From positions 57,186,727-57,250,726 of the forward strand of contig OU744732.1 in NCBI GenBank assembly GCA_916613615.1: DNA of 64,000 nt, in the 5' to 3' direction. Shown in pieces: positions 59,721-64,000 of the stretch. This DNA comes from Steromphala cineraria. Lineage: Eukaryota > Mollusca > Gastropoda > Trochida > Trochidae. Within the stretch, counting starts at the first letter, position 1; the number at the start of each line of letters is the position of its first letter. Below the pieces are notes generated by a model that saw nothing but the letters and a program-made list of their open reading frames with translations, ran no database searches and was not told the origin of the DNA. The position numbers and the translations under genes were made by a program.

Positions 59721-61130
59721 TCAAGATTAAAACACTGGAGACTAAAGAGGACACATATACACTCGTGACAAAAGGAGTAATGTATTACCAAGTCTAAGTT
59801 CAATAGATTACACGATTAAGCTTGATGTTCCCTAATTTACCAAATGTAGTTTATTGATGTTGTTTCAGAGAGTAATTTCAACAAAAATATAACAGTCATT
59901 TATTTGCTGTTGACAACTGATTAAAAGCACATCGCAATATACATAACCATTTGCATGTGTCCTGTTTTCTACATAAACCAGAATAGTGTGTCCCAGCTTG
60001 CATATTGTTGATTCTTCTTTTTTTTTGCTTTATTGTCCTGTAAATGTATAAATGTTCTTTTGAACTATGTCATGTGTTGAAGGAACACTGTTGTTTCATT
60101 TATCATAATGATATATGACAATTGCGCAAATAATATTTACAAGAGAGCAAGTGTATTACCTGTCAAAGCTATTTGGTAGCATTTTTACCTATAAGGTTAT
60201 ATTTATTTGTTATCAATTTGCAATTTGTTCATAATTGACACATTACTTATAACATATTTATTTACACATATCATTTATACAAGTCGAGTATTATTCTTGC
60301 AAAACAAATGCCTGTGCTTGGTTCGATTTTTGGATTGAACAGTTTAAGTCGAAGGTATAAAGATCCATAGAGATAATTTATATATGCCCTTGTGGCCGAT
60401 ATATTTATCATGTAAATGTTTGGAAAGTGTTAGTTAATTATAAATGAACATGCATGTTCTATTTATAGTTTATGTTCAGGTAGCTTTACACATAAACATC
60501 TTATCATAAAATTACAAAATACCAATTGTCTTTCTTAATGATTGAACGCATGTCATTAAGATTATATTCATAAACATTTTATGAATGCATTAAATTATTG
60601 ATTAAGCAATACCTGTACATATGCAAATTATTGATTGTAGTGTTTGATTTTTCAATTCACTGTGATCCTTCATGTTTGTCAATTAGGAAATAAAACTATC
60701 CAAAGTATTTATTTAATTTTGTGTGCCTTTCGTATTTCACACCGTTATCCAAACTAAACGTGAGAAAAGTTAAGGATATTCGAGGCATGAATGGCAAATA
60801 CAGAGGACCAGAATATCGCACATTCGTACATCATTGAATGACCACAGATTTCCTGAAAAACTATCATTGTAATTAAAAACACTGATATCTGATACTGCAT
60901 ATTGTGTCAACAAATTGGAATGAAGGTATATATAATCTATTGAAATGTCAAATGGAAAATCAATCTTGTCAGTTTATAATTGCTGCCGATGTCACTATAG
61001 ATGTATTTTCCCCATTCAATGACTAACAGGGAGAAAAATGTTTCGTGTAAGTATTTGTCTTGATTTAATAATTTCTTTCGACTCAGGACGAACACGGCGT
61101 TTAATCATTCACTTGAGATTGAACGCAAAT
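59720..61130 (+). repeat. block delta, copy E
   Basis: From about 59,990 colinear with 36,600-37,770 (see that entry for shared landmarks). The 59,720-59,990 part has no clear partner. Noncoding. Confidence 0.75.
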
Positions 61131-61264
61131 AAAAATTAAGACAAATAGAGAAAACTAAACGACGTCACGTTTCGAAACGAGTCAATCGGTCAGCGCTAGA
61201 CATATGCGTCATAACATTGCAGATTTTTAAAAAATGCCGATATCTTCAACTACAGAGTAACAAT

Positions 61265-64000
61265 TGAAATTATCAAAGTGAAAAAGGGACCCAACTTGAT
61301 AACAGAAACTTGAATATGCTACAGGACAGATGTGGCACTTTTGGCTGAAATCGTAAACCAACACAGGAGAAACCCAGTAGCTAATTGAAGTGATAAGCCT
61401 TTCAACTCCTATCCAGTCAAAACAAACACGATGTCAAGTCTTGATGGGTCTCTAGACATTTTCCTGGCTTCATATACAGTTTCAGAGGATGTTATAAGCA
61501 GCACTCATGCTAAATCAAGTTAAGGTCATTGCTTCCACAAGCGCTATCAATCTACTTGAGTCGAGATTCATTCTCCATCGTATATTGATTATACTAGTAA
61601 TACAGTCTTCATTTCCCTTTGGATATAGTGCTAAGAGAAGGCATGAAACATAGGAAAACATTAATCACATGAATATTGTAAATTGGGAGTTTCTGGTAAG
61701 TGATGCATAAGGAATTATTCAAGGGGACATTTCGTCACAGATAAGGGAGGATAAGGATGTTAAATAGAGATATTGTATAATCTTTTAATTCATTGATACA
61801 GGGAATTTTAGTTCATTTTAATGGTATGCCTCTCATGCGGATTTGATAAGCATGCTTATAATGTGGACAGGTGCCATTGATTTTAAAGCTTCTCAAAGAT
61901 CAAATGTAGATGTAGTAGAAGACAAAATCAGTTAACTACCATAAAACTAGCATCGTTAGTATTGAAGGGAAATGTGAGTTCAAAAGCATGTCAATCTTAC
62001 AGAATTATCAGAAATATTTACACAATGATACCCATTGTGTGTGATTGTATAGGTTTAAGAATGGAGAGGAAAGAACTACAATTCTTGAAGATCGAATCCA
62101 ATTACCGAATCCAGGAAATTACAAAGCATACTGCCGTAACTATGCAAAAACACTGTTTTCTGATTTGTTTCTTAGAAAACTCGGAAAATACTTTTGTTTT
62201 ATTGTGCCTTGATTACTTCCTCTAATTCAAAAACCGCGCAGGAATAAGTAAAGAGGCATTGCAGAACTATTGACAAGATGTTATTGAATAAATCGTTTTC
62301 ACAAGCTGGCTAAGACTTCCTGTAAAGTTTATCAGTACGTACACTGTGCGAATTTACGGAAGACAAACACATTTTTTAAATATAAAAACAACTTCGATAA
62401 ATATATCATAACATAGATGTCGGTTAAACAAGCTTAAGACAATGTAAATAGATTAGGAATAGCATAATCATTTTTTTAATTAAGTTGGTTCATATTAGGA
62501 TAATTTCAATTCACAATGTGTTAACCTCTTTAAATACACACAACAAATATAACAAGGGACATTTTGAGAGGGAATGTCATAATTTTTCTACTTAAAAGGG
62601 CAATAATTGAAACTGAACATTAATTCTGTTTGAGTCGAATTGCCTCAAGAGGAATGTCAGTGAGAATAACATATTAAAATGAATGATATTTCAATTGTTA
62701 AATGTAATGTGAATCATATATTTTAAAGATTTTTTATATTTTAATATCTATTAAAACATATCCCTTTTGTTTGCTTCAGGTACTCATAAAAGTCCTGAGG
62801 GAGTCTCTTACCCAAGTTAAGGGGAAGAGATAAGGGTATATTAAGAGCTGAACACATTCCCAGTTCAATTTCAATTATTCTCTTGTAGTTTGTTATTTTT
62901 CGAATTGAATTTGGCCGTCTCATCTAATTCATTTTTTAATTTAGGTGTTTTAGAAAAAGAAGTATTCCATTGCATCCATGGAAATTAAAAACAAGTGAAA
63001 TATCCTTACATGTGTAAAAAAACAATTTGAACAAGAAAATGCATGCTAGTGCTGTTGATGTCGAATCGGTATCAGTACTTAGAACAAACAGGATTTAGTG
63101 AAGACTCCAAAGCAATTTATTTATAGCCATATCTATTGGAATAAAAATGTTGAGTTTTTATATACAGGTCCACAACATCCGTGCCTGAACTCTTAATAAG
63201 ACAAAATATTTCGGATAGATAACGGTAATTTAAAGGTAAAACTTTCAGTAGGAATACCTTGGGCAGTTTGATAGCCAGTCAAGACACAACGTCTAATATG
63301 ACTCTTAAAAGAGTTACAATCATTATTGTACATGAATAAATTGAACTTTTTAATTGTGTAAATTGTAGGTTTGTAATGAGTAGATAAGTCCGAGGTTCCC
63401 CCAACCCCCCTACAAACATTAAGATCATTTATGAAAACATAATCCCAGATAATTCAATTTTTTAATTTATTATTAATTATTAAGCATATTACTATTGCAT
63501 ATTTGACTCGCATTTGCAAAAGTCTGAACCTTAATAGGATGTGGCGTAGTATCTTTTGGTGATAAAACATGAACTTAGTGTAATGTTAACTTAACATAAT
63601 TATTCATTGATCATAAAAATGCTGAAACTTAATGAAATAGTAGATCATATTTTGAAAACTGACATTCTTTGTCTATTTTATGTGAGGTTAACCAATGTCC
63701 ATTTTGGCTGCATTTGAGGAATTTGAAAACATGCCATCAATTCCTTAATAACAGGAATCTATACGCTAAAGTCAATATTGATTTCTGAAATAATTACATG
63801 TTTGGATGAACGACAAATTACGTTTTTAAACGAACTTAGAACTATTTTCATCTGCAGCAATCGATGTATGGACAAATGCAACTTTTTATTTGAAAATATT
63901 CTTAAAGGAATAACAAAAATATAAATAAAAAAGATACACCAAGAGGTTCGGCAACGTAAGTTTTTTCTTTAATCACTCTTATTCTTTTTGTTGGCAGCAC
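61265..64000 (+). repeat. block kappa, copy 3 (clipped by window end)
   Basis: Direct copy of kappa. It is very similar to copy 2 across 50,380-50,470 versus 62,060-62,145, the closest pair seen in the window. It includes the intron-like segment at 63,956-63,997 (GTAAGT to GGCAG) at the very end, so the short MTAEKEV-type frame would lie just outside. The 61,962-62,225 frame is not intact in copy 1. The 135 bp before it (61,131-61,264) carry a GACGTCACG site. Confidence 0.85.

Noticed and set aside
1..64000. Centromeric or telomeric satellite
   Set aside because: No telomere hexamer runs and no short-period high-copy satellite; the long-period repeats are kilobase blocks.

Overview
The window looks like intergenic DNA from an AT-rich animal nuclear genome, most likely a marine invertebrate and possibly a bivalve mollusc. 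That is an inference. It rests on the low G+C, the lack of any long coding frame on either strand, and the mix of decayed elements: a Tc1/mariner transposase remnant, a gypsy-type solo LTR, a Penelope-type hammerhead motif, a tRNA-derived SINE head, a retroposon tail ending in (ATT)n, and TTAA- and TA-flanked nonautonomous DNA elements. I see no intact protein gene, rRNA gene, functional tRNA gene or CRISPR array.

The main structure is duplication. Most of the window is built from a few blocks that recur in direct or inverted orientation, clearly alignable by eye but well diverged. Alpha (about 6.5 kb): 6,450-12,935 (+), 20,755-21,985 plus 27,655-31,020 (+), 42,870-48,715 (inverted), 54,886-57,110 (inverted). 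Beta (about 4 kb): 13,560-18,060, 32,340-36,600, a shorter piece in 58,320-59,130, and an inverted fragment at 20,123-20,330. Gamma: 4,440-4,870, 18,060-18,640 and 59,500-59,720. Delta: 36,600-37,770 and 59,720-61,130. Kappa (about 3 kb): 38,610-41,764, 49,655-53,110 and 61,265 to the window end. After each of the first two kappa copies comes an inverted copy of its own first kilobase (41,765-42,870 and 53,650-54,885). Kappa starts therefore repeat every 11.0-11.6 kb, and two of the copies are imperfect palindromes with 2-3 kb spacers. A still older, colinear alpha fragment lies at 2,525-3,080.

Since copies of one locus can be compared inside the window, several insertions can be read against empty sites: a 333-bp inverted-repeat element filled with a 21-bp minisatellite (11,229-11,561), a TA-flanked element (12,394-12,880) nested in a TTAA-flanked element (12,093-12,935), two TTAA-flanked elements (58,655-58,858 and 59,145-59,496), and a 314-bp segment bounded by 32-bp direct repeats (57,119-57,496). 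One alpha copy is split by a 5.7-kb segment (21,986-27,654) holding a SINE head, several minisatellites, a retroposon tail and an element with palindromic ends.

I did not find a convincing new gene system. The most interesting leads are the nested palindromic duplication architecture, the hammerhead-like motif at 3,969-4,006, and a GT-AG mini-intron-like segment with a nearby short reading frame kept in the kappa copies.
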